Shown piece after piece: positions 8,395-16,714 of a stretch of 64,000 bases of DNA (position 1 is its first letter; every line of letters starts with the position of its first letter). Source of the DNA: Marinobacter manganoxydans MnI7-9. Lineage in GTDB: Bacteria > Pseudomonadota > Gammaproteobacteria > Pseudomonadales > Oleiphilaceae. A program made the translations under genes and the position numbers. The DNA lies in NCBI RefSeq assembly GCF_000235625.1, contig NZ_AGTR01000085.1, positions 248,001 to 312,000 on the forward strand, in the 5' to 3' direction. Below the pieces are notes generated by a model that saw only the letters and a list, made by a program, of their open reading frames with translations, was not told the origin of the DNA and did not search any database.

Positions 8395-9759
8395 GTGAGC
8401 AATATGCTGAAGTGGCTCGTGTCCCTGGCTGTGGTAACAGAGCTGGTGGCCATCTGCCTTGGGCATCGCGAACTGAGCGCGTTCGCCGGCGTTATGTTTG
8501 TCGGGGCCTTCCTGCTCGGCATTGGTGCAGGGCACCTTCAGGGTTACGCGCGGGTGTTGCTGGTGATTGCACTGGCAGTGCTCGGAGCCTTTGCTGTACA
8601 AGGCTCCCTGAATACCGCGCAATTGGTGAAAGCGGCCTCCGATGCGGCCTTTTATTCGGCTTTTCTGGGCAGCCTGGGAATGATGCAGTGCCTGGTACGC
8701 CGGTTCGAGGTGCTGCGCCGGATTCATGATGTGCTGCTGGGTGGCAAGCCAGTGTTGCTCTATCCCAAGTACGCCCTGGTCAGCTGTGGTGTTGCAACGG
8801 TGTTGAGTTTTGGAATGATGAGCCTGTTGTGCGGCACACTTGCTGAGACCCTTCGTGAGCGGGGCATTACCGGCGAATCCCGTCTGCAGTGGCTGCGTAG
8901 CGTCCTGATCAGTGCCCTGAGGGGCTTTGCGCTGGTGCCGCTGGTGGCGCCCACCAGTGTCGCTGTAGCAATTCTTACCCGGGAACTGCCCCAGTTGAGC
9001 TGGTCCCAGCTGTTGCCGTTCGGATTGGTAGCCGCATTGTTGATGGTGTTGATTGGCTGGGTGCTCGAGCAGAGCCGGTTTCGCAAGATCAGCAATGAGC
9101 GTGTCGCCGTTGAAGGCTGGCTGCCGGGTACCGGAAGTCTGCTGGCGCTGATCCTCGTGGTCTTCTCGCTGATGGCGGCACTGGTGGCGACGACCGGGTT
9201 CAAGGTATCGGTAGCGGCCATGCTTTCCGTCCCGACCGTAACCCTGATCTACATGTTGTGGCAGGAACGTGGGCTGATACCGGTTTTGCGAGAGGGCGCG
9301 GGCCAGGTGTGGAACATGCACAACGAGATGGCCATTTTCGCCGCCTCTGCAATCCTCGGTGTGGCATTGTCCGCAGTGATACCGGCCGATGCCCTGGCCG
9401 GCCTGGTGGCCACAGGGAGCGGCGTTTTCCTGGTGGCCGTTCTGGGCATGCTAATGATGCCGATGTTCTCGATGATCGGAGTTATTCCGATCACGGTCTT
9501 GAGTGTTCAGGCCGGTTTGTTGCCACAGCTGGTTGCTGAGGGTATGCACCTTCTGCCGGTGGCCGTGGCCCTGGTGATTGGCTTCTCCCTGGCCATGATG
9601 CTTTCGCCCTTCGGCCCCTCGGTGATGCTGCTATCCAGGTTCGGGCAAATCTCACGGTGGGTTGTGGCGTTTCGCTGGAACGGTCTGTTCGTGCTGATCG
9701 CCCTGCCGCTGCTGCTGGTACTGACGGCTCTGGTGGCCTGGCTGACGCCGGGCCACTAG
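8395..9759 (+). CDS. Polytopic membrane transporter, ion-transporter-superfamily-like
   Basis: A 454-residue protein with roughly ten to twelve hydrophobic segments and almost no soluble domain. I do not recognise a named family. Two breaks in hydrophobic helices, PLVAPTSVAVAI in the first half and MLSPFGPSVMLL in the second, look like the paired re-entrant hairpin motifs of the ion-transporter superfamily (DctM, ArsB, NhaD), which is why I call it a transporter. The start is taken as GTG 8395; ATG 8404 is an alternative and neither has a good ribosome site. It lies between gcdH and a hydroxyacid reductase gene, so an organic acid substrate is plausible but unproven. Confidence 0.8.
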   Translation: MSNMLKWLVSLAVVTELVAICLGHRELSAFAGVMFVGAFLLGIGAGHLQGYARVLLVIALAVLGAFAVQGSLNTAQLVKAASDAAFYSAFLGSLGMMQCLVRRFEVLRRIHDVLLGGKPVLLYPKYALVSCGVATVLSFGMMSLLCGTLAETLRERGITGESRLQWLRSVLISALRGFALVPLVAPTSVAVAILTRELPQLSWSQLLPFGLVAALLMVLIGWVLEQSRFRKISNERVAVEGWLPGTGSLLALILVVFSLMAALVATTGFKVSVAAMLSVPTVTLIYMLWQERGLIPVLREGAGQVWNMHNEMAIFAASAILGVALSAVIPADALAGLVATGSGVFLVAVLGMLMMPMFSMIGVIPITVLSVQAGLLPQLVAEGMHLLPVAVALVIGFSLAMMLSPFGPSVMLLSRFGQISRWVVAFRWNGLFVLIALPLLLVLTALVAWLTPGH

Positions 9760-9765
9760 CTCAGA

Positions 9766-10695
9766 TCAGTATCCCCTTTCAGTATCCACGACCCCGGTAA
9801 TCGGGCGGCCCTGGGCATGATCCCGGATTTTTCCGGTGATCTGTTCCAGGGTGGCGTCCCGCAGGGTTCTGGCGGAAATGTGAGGCGTGATGGTGATGTC
9901 CTCCCGCTGCCAGAAAGGATGATCCTCGGGCAGAGGCTCTTTGCGGAACACATCCAGGGAAGCCTTTCGCAGTATGCCCTCGTCCAGAGCTCTGAGCAGA
10001 TCGTCCTCCACCAGATGTTCACCCCGGCCAACGTTGATCAGCACGGCACCCGGCTGGAGCTGGCTCAGCAGATCATAGTTGATGATGTCCCGGGTTTCGT
10101 CGGTCAGGGGCAGGGTGTTCACCAGAACCCGTGTCGATTTCAGAAACCCGGCGAGCTGGTCCGGACCGGCATGGGTGCTGACACCCTCCAGGCTGTGCTC
10201 TCCTCGCGCCCAGCCGCTCACCCGGTAATCCAGAGCTGCCAATGTTCGTGCCACGCGCTTGCCGATATGGCCAAGCCCCATAACGCCCACGGGCCACTCG
10301 CTGCGCTTCATGGGGCGGTGAATTTTCCAGACGCCTTGGCGTTGCTGCTCCCGATAGGTTTCCATTTCGCGGTTTGCTTCCAGAAGCTGATGCAGCACGT
10401 ACTCAGCCATCTGCGCCGACATGCCCGCGTCTTCCAGGCGCACTACGGTCAGATCTTTCGGCAGGTTCGGCACCTTCAATAGCCCGTCAATGCCGGCTCC
10501 CAGGTTGAATACCGCCTTCAGGTTCTTCTCCCGTTCGAACAGGGCTGAAGGTGGTTGCCAGACGATGGCGTAGTCCGCGTTGACCGCCGGCCCGTCCGGA
10601 TCCCAGACGTAAATCTCTGCATCTGGCAGGAGTTCGCGGATGGGGACTGTCCAGCGTTCGGGTTTGGGATCGCCTGCCACAAAAAGAATCTTCAT
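9766..10695 (-). CDS. ghrA: Glyoxylate/hydroxypyruvate reductase A-like 2-hydroxyacid dehydrogenase
   Basis: A 309-residue D-2-hydroxyacid dehydrogenase. It has the Rossmann motif VMGLGHIGKRVA, the NTLPLTDETRDI segment, NVGRGEHLVEDDLL and a C-terminal ITPHISA. The short N-terminal catalytic half, with FNLGAGIDGLL, matches the GhrA subgroup rather than the longer SerA or LdhA types. It reduces glyoxylate, hydroxypyruvate or similar 2-oxoacids with NAD(P)H. ATG 10695 has GGAGGCG just upstream, whereas the in-frame ATG 10746 has none. It is convergent with the transporter gene (6 nt apart) and divergent from iclR. Confidence 0.9.
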   Translation of the reverse strand: MKILFVAGDPKPERWTVPIRELLPDAEIYVWDPDGPAVNADYAIVWQPPSALFEREKNLKAVFNLGAGIDGLLKVPNLPKDLTVVRLEDAGMSAQMAEYVLHQLLEANREMETYREQQRQGVWKIHRPMKRSEWPVGVMGLGHIGKRVARTLAALDYRVSGWARGEHSLEGVSTHAGPDQLAGFLKSTRVLVNTLPLTDETRDIINYDLLSQLQPGAVLINVGRGEHLVEDDLLRALDEGILRKASLDVFRKEPLPEDHPFWQREDITITPHISARTLRDATLEQITGKIRDHAQGRPITGVVDTERGY

Positions 10696-10803
10696 TTCGC
10701 CTCCGGGGTCGCCACGGGGTTTGATGGCTGCTAACGTGTTTTGCAATGCAGAATAAAGTATCGAGTTGGATGGGTAAAGGCGGTACGAAATACCGCAATG
10801 CGA

Positions 10804-10818
10804 GTTTCATTTTGAAAC
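10804..10818. promoter_or_regulatory. GTTTCA-N3-TGAAAC palindrome upstream of the IclR gene
   Basis: A perfect 6-bp inverted repeat with a TTT spacer lies in the 275-bp gap between divergent ghrA and iclR. IclR proteins usually bind 12-15 bp pseudopalindromes and repress their own promoters, so this is a reasonable autoregulatory site. A TTGACA at 10853-10858 could be the -35 of the iclR promoter; its -10 is not clear. A further single GTTTC occurs near 10832. Confidence 0.4.
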
Positions 10819-10970
10819 ATAACTACCAATCGTTTCATATTTGGTACGGATTTTGACAATACTTTCTGGTACTTGATTTCTGCAGCGATTAAAATGATGA
10901 ATCCTTAATTATTCACCATATTAATACACCGGTTACCGGAGCGGGCGACGCGGTTGGAGGACGTCCCATT

Positions 10971-11795
10971 ATGGCAGGAAAAAAGCAGATCTCACCCGAA
11001 CTGAAAGTGGCATCCACTGACGGTAAGCCCGTGAAGCCGGAAAAAGACCGCAAGTTTGTCGAGGCCCTGTCCCGCGGCCTGGACGTGCTCCGCGCCTTCA
11101 GCCAGGGTCCTGTCATCCTGGGGAACCAGGACATCGCCCGCATCACCGGGCTGCCCAAGCCGACCGTGTCGCGGATGACCTACACCCTCACCAAGCTGGG
11201 TTACCTCAGCTACAACACCCAGCTGGAGAAATACCAGCTGAGCTCCGGGGTGCTGGCACTTGGCTATGCCTACGTGTCCAATCTCAAGGTGCGTCAGCTG
11301 GCCAAACCCTACATGGACGAGTTCGCTCGCCAAACCAACATGTCCGTTGGCCTCACCTGCCGGGACCGGTTGCATATGATCTACGTGGAAAACCGTCTGC
11401 CACCGGAAGCCTCCCTGTTGCGGATGGATATCGGCCTGAAACTGCCGATGGCCAGTACCTCCGCCGGCCGCGCCTACTACTGTGCCGTCAGCGACAAGGC
11501 TCGCCTGGTGATTGACGACGCCATGGCCGAAAAATATGGTGATGCCTGGCCAGAGAAGAAGCAGGGCCTCGACCAAGCCATGAAGGACTACAAGGAACAC
11601 GGCTTCTGCCTGTCCATCGGCGAGTGGGACCGCAACATCAACTCCGCTGGCGTGCCCATTCATCTGCAGGATGGCACCATCATGGCTCTGACCTGTGCCG
11701 CACCGTCTTACCTGGTGCCGGCCGAAAAGCTTCGCGGTTCCATTGCCCACCAGTTGGCCATGCTGGCAGGTGATATCGAATCGCTGGGTGTTTGA
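10971..11795 (+). CDS. IclR family transcriptional regulator
   Basis: A 274-residue IclR-type regulator. A basic, disordered N-terminus (1-25) is followed by a winged helix (about 28-95: FVEALSRGLDVLRAF, then ITGLPKPTVSRMTYTLTKLGYL as the recognition helix) and the IclR effector domain (about 105-270) with ASTSAGRAYY and SIGEWDRNINSAGVP. These regulators respond to small organic acids such as protocatechuate or glyoxylate. GGAGG lies ten bases before the ATG. Neighbouring genes for a reductase, a transporter and acyl-CoA enzymes suggest an organic-acid ligand; the exact one cannot be told. Confidence 0.92.
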   Translation: MAGKKQISPELKVASTDGKPVKPEKDRKFVEALSRGLDVLRAFSQGPVILGNQDIARITGLPKPTVSRMTYTLTKLGYLSYNTQLEKYQLSSGVLALGYAYVSNLKVRQLAKPYMDEFARQTNMSVGLTCRDRLHMIYVENRLPPEASLLRMDIGLKLPMASTSAGRAYYCAVSDKARLVIDDAMAEKYGDAWPEKKQGLDQAMKDYKEHGFCLSIGEWDRNINSAGVPIHLQDGTIMALTCAAPSYLVPAEKLRGSIAHQLAMLAGDIESLGV

Positions 11796-11816
11796 TAACA
11801 GTCGTGAAGTAACGAA

Positions 11817-11927
11817 GGGAGGTGGCGAGCAGGCCCTACAGAAACCGTGCGGAGCCATGGATGGCGGAGCCGAGCGTACAAGGATGTATTCACAGCGTGT
11901 TTCTGTAGGGCCTGCTCGCCACCTCCC
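11817..11927. repeat. 111-bp element with 29-bp perfect inverted repeats
   Basis: Arms 11817-11845 and 11899-11927 are perfect reverse complements (29 bp, ending GGGAGGTGGCGAG outside and CAGAAAC inside) around a 53-nt centre that contains GCCATGGATGGC. It occupies the gap after iclR. Perfect long arms with a structured middle suggest a dispersed REP/MITE-like genomic repeat or a strong RNA hairpin, not a normal terminator. No coding potential is seen. Only one copy is present in this window. Confidence 0.8.
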
Positions 11928-11945
11928 GACAAACTCCAAACCAAG

Positions 11946-11975
11946 AAACCGCAGAAGAACCCCTGCGGTTTTTTT
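11946..11975 (+). terminator. Rho-independent terminator after iclR
   Basis: Stem AAACCGCAG (11946-11954) pairs with CTGCGGTTT (11963-11971) around an 8-nt loop and runs into a seven-T tract ending at 11975. It lies 150 bp after the iclR stop, beyond the long inverted repeat, and isolates the fadB-like gene. Confidence 0.88.
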
Positions 11976-11993
11976 GTGCCTGTAGTTTAATGG

Positions 11994-12055
11994 GTGGTTG
12001 AAACCACAAACGAACTTGTATTAAATCGTACGCATGTTTCGCTAGTTAAAACCAC
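11994..12055. promoter_or_regulatory. GTT(G/A)AAACCAC direct repeats before the fadB-like gene
   Basis: GTTGAAACCAC (11997-12007) and GTTAAAACCAC (12045-12055) are near-identical 11-bp direct repeats 48 bp apart. The first forms a GTGGTT-GA-AACCAC palindrome (11994-12007). They flank an AT-rich segment and lie 28-89 bp before the ATG at 12083. Binding by a fatty-acid regulator is a guess from position; the sequence is not a clear FadR or PsrA box. Confidence 0.35.
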
Positions 12056-12082
12056 ATTTCAGAAAGAATGCGAGGAGAAATC

Positions 12083-14176
12083 ATGTCTGAGGTCGTTAGC
12101 TATAACCGGGAAGGCAACATCGGCGTTATTACCGTGAACTACCCGCCGGTAAACGCCCTCGGGCAGGCTGTTCGTTCCGGTCTGCTCGCAGCCCTGGAGC
12201 AGGGCCAGAAAGATACAGAGGCCAAGGCACTGCTGCTGGTTTGCGAAGGGCGCACCTTTATTGCCGGTGCCGACATCCGTGAGTTCGGCAAACCCATGCA
12301 GGAGCCCACACTGCCGACACTCGTGAATACCTTTGAAAACAGCGACAAGCCGCTGGTTGCCGCGATCCATGGCACCGCCCTGGGTGGTGGTCTGGAAACC
12401 GCACTGAGCTGTCACTACCGGGTTGCGGTCAGCAGTGCCAAGGTGGGCCTGCCGGAAGTCAAGCTGGGCCTTCTGCCCGGTGCCGGTGGCACACAGCGGC
12501 TTCCGCGCCTGACCGGTGCCCAGAAAGCACTGGAGATGATTACCACCGGCGAGTTTGTCGGCGCCAACGATGCCCTGGCCCTGGGCATTCTTGATGCCGT
12601 AGAGGAAGGCGACGATATCCGCGCTGTAGGCATGGCCTATGCGCAGAAAGTGGTCGACGAAGGCAAGCCGGTACGTCGTGTTCGCGATATCACCGACAAA
12701 ATCGACGCGGACAAGGGCAGCGATGTCTTTGACCAGTTCCGTGACGAGCTGAAGAAGCGGGCCCGCGGTCTGTTCTCTCCGTTCAAGTGTGTCGACGCTG
12801 TGGAAGCGGCCTTCAATCTGCCTTTTGACGAAGGCATGAAGCGCGAGCGGGAGCTGTTCATGGAATGCATGGAGTCACCCCAGCGCGCTGGTCTGATCCA
12901 TTCGTTCTTTGGCGAGCGTGAGGTCTCCAAGGTCAAGGGGCTGCCGAAGGATACTCCGGTTCGTGACGTCAAGAGCGTTGGCATTATCGGCGCCGGCACC
13001 ATGGGTGGCGGTATTGCCATGAACTTCGTCAATGTGGGCATTCCGGTCACCATCGTGGAAGTAAAACAGGACGCTCTGGACAAGGGCCTGGCCATTATCC
13101 GCCGCAACTACGAGAACTCCGCCAAGAAGGGCAAACTGACCCAGGAGCAGGTGGAGCAGCGGATGGCGCTGATCACCACGAGCCTGACCTACGACGATTT
13201 CCGGGACGTTGATCTGGTGATCGAGGCGGTGTTCGAGGACATGGCCATCAAAAAAGAAATCTTTGCCAAGCTTGATGAGGTCTGCAAGCCGGGTGCGATT
13301 CTGGCGTCCAACACCTCAACCCTGGATATCGACGAGATTGCGTCTGCCACCAAGCGCCCGGAAGACGTGGTGGGTATGCACTTCTTCAGCCCGGCTAACG
13401 TGATGAAGCTGCTGGAGAACGTGCGTGGCAGCAAGACCTCCGATGAGGTCAAAGCCACGGTGATGGCGGTTGCCAAGAAGATCAAGAAAGTGGGCGTCAT
13501 GGTGGGTAACTGCTACGGCTTTGTCGGCAACCGGATGCTCCACAAGCGCGGCACCGAGGCCATGTCCCTGGTGGACGAGGGCGCCACCCCGCAGCAGGTC
13601 GACAAGGTGCTGACCGATCTCGGTTTCCCCATGGGCCAGTTCGCGATGTCTGATCTTGCAGGGATCGATGTCGGCTATCGCATCCGGGAAGAACGGCGCA
13701 AGGCCGGTGAAGACATCCCGGCCAGCTGGATGGACAAGCTTGCGGAGCAGGGTCGCCTTGGCCAGAAGACCCAGGCAGGTGTATACAAGTATGAGGAAGG
13801 CAGCCGCAAGCCGATTCCTGATCCGGAAGTGGAGCAGCTGATCGAGCAGTTCCGCAAGGAGCAGGGGATCACGCCCCGGGAGATTTCCGACCAGGAAATC
13901 CTCGAGCGCTGCGTGTATGTGATGATCAATGAGGGCGCGAAGATCCTGGAGGAAGGCATCGCCGATCGTCCGCTGGATATCGACATTGTCTGGATCTACG
14001 GCTATGGCTTCCCGGCCTATCGCGGTGGCCCCATGTTCTGGGCCGATCAGGAAGGTCTGGACACCATTCTCTCAGCGGTTAAGAAGTACCAGGATACCGT
14101 TGGTGGCGAGCAGTGGGAGCCGGCGGCTCTGCTCGAGAAGCTGGTTGCTGAAGGCCGTAAGTTCGCTGACCTGTAA
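12083..14176 (+). CDS. Bifunctional enoyl-CoA hydratase/3-hydroxyacyl-CoA dehydrogenase
   Basis: A 697-residue FadB/FadJ-type fusion. Residues 1-190 form the crotonase domain, with EGRTFIAGADIREFG and LGLLPGAGGTQRLPRL. The NAD-binding domain starts near 300 with GIIGAGTMGGGIAMNF. The catalytic GMHFFSPAN and the CYGFVGNRM segments follow, and a second C-terminal HAD lobe ends in GYGFPAYRGGPMFW. It carries out hydration and NAD-dependent oxidation in beta-oxidation. ATG 12083 is preferred to ATG 12068 because GCGAGGAG lies at ideal spacing. A thiolase gene follows 164 bp later, beyond a hairpin repeat, so the pair resembles fadBA although they are not tightly linked. Confidence 0.93.
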   Translation: MSEVVSYNREGNIGVITVNYPPVNALGQAVRSGLLAALEQGQKDTEAKALLLVCEGRTFIAGADIREFGKPMQEPTLPTLVNTFENSDKPLVAAIHGTALGGGLETALSCHYRVAVSSAKVGLPEVKLGLLPGAGGTQRLPRLTGAQKALEMITTGEFVGANDALALGILDAVEEGDDIRAVGMAYAQKVVDEGKPVRRVRDITDKIDADKGSDVFDQFRDELKKRARGLFSPFKCVDAVEAAFNLPFDEGMKRERELFMECMESPQRAGLIHSFFGEREVSKVKGLPKDTPVRDVKSVGIIGAGTMGGGIAMNFVNVGIPVTIVEVKQDALDKGLAIIRRNYENSAKKGKLTQEQVEQRMALITTSLTYDDFRDVDLVIEAVFEDMAIKKEIFAKLDEVCKPGAILASNTSTLDIDEIASATKRPEDVVGMHFFSPANVMKLLENVRGSKTSDEVKATVMAVAKKIKKVGVMVGNCYGFVGNRMLHKRGTEAMSLVDEGATPQQVDKVLTDLGFPMGQFAMSDLAGIDVGYRIREERRKAGEDIPASWMDKLAEQGRLGQKTQAGVYKYEEGSRKPIPDPEVEQLIEQFRKEQGITPREISDQEILERCVYVMINEGAKILEEGIADRPLDIDIVWIYGYGFPAYRGGPMFWADQEGLDTILSAVKKYQDTVGGEQWEPAALLEKLVAEGRKFADL

Positions 14177-14188
14177 CTTGGCGGGCGG

Positions 14189-14279
14189 GTCGCGGGGCGG
14201 GGTGTCTTTTCCTTTGGGAAAAGCAACTCGCTTTGCTCAGACATCTTTTCCCGGCGGAAAAGACACCCCGCCCCACGAC
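14189..14279. repeat. Long hairpin repeat element, copy 1
   Basis: Arms 14189-14223 and 14245-14279 are nearly perfect inverted repeats (GGGGCGGGGTGTCTTTTCC against GGAAAAGACACCCCGCCCC) with an inner GGGAAAAG/CTTTTCCC stem and a 21-nt loop reading CAACTCGCTTTGCTCAGACA. The same structure, with its loop in the opposite orientation, occurs at 18185-18263. It follows the fadB-like gene and may act as a bidirectional terminator, but the shared loop shows that it is a repeated sequence family. Confidence 0.85.
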
Positions 14280-14340
14280 CGGCTTAGCTGAGTGTTTAGG
14301 CTAACCCGACCTACATGTTTCAAAAATTGAGGGCATTGTT

Positions 14341-15525
14341 ATGTCTGATGCAGTAATCGTCTCCACCGCGCGCACCGGCCTTGCGAAATCCTACCGGGGC
14401 TTTTTGAACAACACGCACAGCGTGGATATGGCAGGTCACGTTATCAAGCATGCTGTTGAGCGCGCAGGTATTGATCCGTCTATTGTTGAGGATGTGATCA
14501 TGGGCGCGGCCTACCAGGAGGGCGCCCAGGGCCGGAATATTGCCCGTCTGGCGGCCATCCGCGCCGGTCTTCCGGTGACCACTGCCGGGTTCTCCATTAA
14601 CCGGTTCTGCAGCTCGGGGTTGCAGTCCATTGCCCTGGCGGCACAGCGGGTGGTGTCCGAGAAAGTACCCGCCATGGTGGCCGGGGGCGTTGAGTCCATT
14701 TCCCTGGTGCAGAACGAGAAGATCAATAGCTTCCACGCCACCAACGAGTGGCTGATGAAGAACAAGCCCGAGCTGTACCTTTCGATGATTGAGACGGCGG
14801 ATATTGTCGCCAAGCGCTACAACGTCAGCCGTGAAGCCCAGGATGAGTATTCGCTGATCTCCCAGCAGCGCACGGCGGCGGCCCAGCAGGCTAGCAAGTT
14901 TGACGATGAGATCGTGCCTTTCGATGCCACCATGCTGGTCAAGGACAAGGAAACCGGTGAGGTCAGTGAAAAGCAGGTGACCCTGAAAGGTGACGAGTGT
15001 AATCGCCCGAATACGACCCTTGAGGGCCTGGCGGGTCTGGAGCCGGTGCGTGGTCCGGAGCAGTTCATCACGGCGGGCAACGCCAGCCAGCTGTCGGACG
15101 GCGCCTCCGTTTGCACGGTGATGAACAGCACCTATGCCGAGAAGCACAACATTGAACCCATGGGTATTTTCCGTGGCTTCGCTGTGGCGGGTTGTGAGCC
15201 GGATGAGATGGGCATCGGCCCGGTGTATGCGATTCCGCGCCTGCTTGAGCGCAATGGTCTGACCATGGATGACATTGATCTGTGGGAACTGAACGAAGCC
15301 TTCGCGTCGCAGGTGATTTACTGTCGTGACCGCCTGGGCATTCCCATGGAGAAGCTGAATGTAAACGGCGGCTCAATTTCCATCGGCCACCCCTTTGGTG
15401 TTACCGGCGCCCGCCAGACAGGCCACGCCCTGATCGAAGGCAAGCGCCGTGGGGCGAAATACGTGGTGATCACCATGTGCATCGGCGGTGGCCAGGGTGC
15501 TGCTGGCCTGTTCGAGGTGGTTTGA
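14341..15525 (+). CDS. Acetyl-CoA C-acyltransferase (thiolase)
   Basis: A 394-residue thiolase II/degradative thiolase. The acyl-binding cysteine is Cys90 in [10 protein letters not shown], the C-terminal catalytic motifs are [12 protein letters not shown] and [10 protein letters not shown], and NEAFASQ is present. It cleaves 3-ketoacyl-CoA to acetyl-CoA and a shortened acyl-CoA. Together with the upstream hydratase/dehydrogenase it completes a beta-oxidation pair. A hairpin (15545-15574, GGGGTC/GACCCC arms) follows in the gap to the next gene, without a clear T-tract. Confidence 0.93.
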   Translation: MSDAVIVSTARTGLAKSYRGFLNNTHSVDMAGHVIKHAVERAGIDPSIVEDVIMGAAYQEGAQGRNIARLAAIRAGLPVTTAGFSINRFCSSGLQSIALAAQRVVSEKVPAMVAGGVESISLVQNEKINSFHATNEWLMKNKPELYLSMIETADIVAKRYNVSREAQDEYSLISQQRTAAAQQASKFDDEIVPFDATMLVKDKETGEVSEKQVTLKGDECNRPNTTLEGLAGLEPVRGPEQFITAGNASQLSDGASVCTVMNSTYAEKHNIEPMGIFRGFAVAGCEPDEMGIGPVYAIPRLLERNGLTMDDIDLWELNEAFASQVIYCRDRLGIPMEKLNVNGGSISIGHPFGVTGARQTGHALIEGKRRGAKYVVITMCIGGGQGAAGLFEVV

Positions 15526-15597
15526 AGCCGGCCTGTATGAGATCGGGGTCAGAAGAATGCTTTCTTTCGACCCCTTGTTGACCAAAAGGGGAAATGC

Positions 15598-16704
15598 ATG
15601 GACAGACAAGCAAAAGCCGTCGTCTGCCGGGAATGGGGGCAGCCTGTTCAGGTGGAAACCATCACGGTGGAAGGTCCCAAGCGGGATGAAATCACCATCA
15701 AGATCGCGGCCTGCGGCGTTTGCCACAGCGATCTGTCCGCCACCACGGGTAAGATTCCCTACCCGCCTCCCCTTGTATTGGGGCACGAAGCCGCAGGCGT
15801 GGTTGTCGAAGTCGGTGAGGGCGTCACGGCCTTCAAGGAAGGCGACCATGTGGTGAGTACCTTCATATCCATGTGCGGCAAATGCAGCCAGTGTGTTCGT
15901 GGCCGCCCGGTGCTCTGTGAGAACGCCCGCAAGGCCATGTTCAACCTGCCGGATGGCACGGTCAGAACCAAAGGCGCGGACGGCGAGCCCCTGAACGTCT
16001 TCGGCGCCTGCGGCGTGATGGCCGAGTTCGCCACCATGCACGTGGACAACTGCGTGAAAGTGGACGAAACCGTGCCGATGCAGAACGCCGCCCTGGTGGG
16101 TTGCGCTGTGATGACCGGTGTCGGCGCTGTCTTCAATACGGCAAAGCTGGAGCCCGGCTCCCGAGCCGCCGTGTTTGGCATCGGTGGCGTTGGCCTCAAC
16201 GCGATCCAGGGCTGCGTGACCGCCGGCGCCGAGATGATCGTGGCGGTGGACAGCAACCCCGCCAAGCTGGCGATGGCGAAAGAGTTTGGTGCCACCCACA
16301 CCGTGAATATCAACGAGGTGGAGGACGCCGCCAAGGCTGTGAAGAAAATGACCGGCGGCGTTGACTACGCCTTCGAATGCGTCGGTGCCGGGCCGGTGGT
16401 GGAACAGGCCTACAAGAGTCTGGGCCGTGGCGGTACCGCCGTGGTCGTGGGTGTGGCAGATCCGAAGGACAAGACCTCGCTGACCACCCTCACCCTGCCG
16501 GCGGACGAGCGAACCTTGAAAGGCAGCTGGCTGGGTTCGGCAAGGCCGCAGCACGATTTCCCCAGGATCCTGGGTCTTTACAAGGCTGGTAAACTCAAAC
16601 TGGATGAACTGGTTACCCGTACCTACACCATAGAAGAAGCCGCACAGGCGTTCGATGATATGGTGGCAGGCAAGAACGCCCGTGGCGTTATCGTATTTGA
16701 ATGA
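15598..16704 (+). CDS. Zinc-dependent alcohol dehydrogenase
   Basis: A 368-residue medium-chain dehydrogenase/reductase. Catalytic zinc ligands are Cys42 in CGVCHSD and the GHEAAG histidine (His63). The structural zinc loop CGKCSQCVRGRPVLC is intact, and the NAD(P) Rossmann motif is FGIGGVGLNAIQG. The sequence resembles class III-like or aryl/aliphatic alcohol dehydrogenases. It is followed 10 nt later by an aldehyde dehydrogenase gene, which suggests sequential oxidation of an alcohol to an acid that then feeds the acyl-CoA ligase and beta-oxidation genes nearby. Confidence 0.93.
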   Translation: MDRQAKAVVCREWGQPVQVETITVEGPKRDEITIKIAACGVCHSDLSATTGKIPYPPPLVLGHEAAGVVVEVGEGVTAFKEGDHVVSTFISMCGKCSQCVRGRPVLCENARKAMFNLPDGTVRTKGADGEPLNVFGACGVMAEFATMHVDNCVKVDETVPMQNAALVGCAVMTGVGAVFNTAKLEPGSRAAVFGIGGVGLNAIQGCVTAGAEMIVAVDSNPAKLAMAKEFGATHTVNINEVEDAAKAVKKMTGGVDYAFECVGAGPVVEQAYKSLGRGGTAVVVGVADPKDKTSLTTLTLPADERTLKGSWLGSARPQHDFPRILGLYKAGKLKLDELVTRTYTIEEAAQAFDDMVAGKNARGVIVFE

Positions 16705-16714
16705 AGGGGGAAGC

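Noticed and set aside
8299-9321. A 340-codon minus-strand frame over the membrane transporter
   Set aside because: The plus frame gives regular hydrophobic spans; the minus frame is Gln/His rich without motifs.
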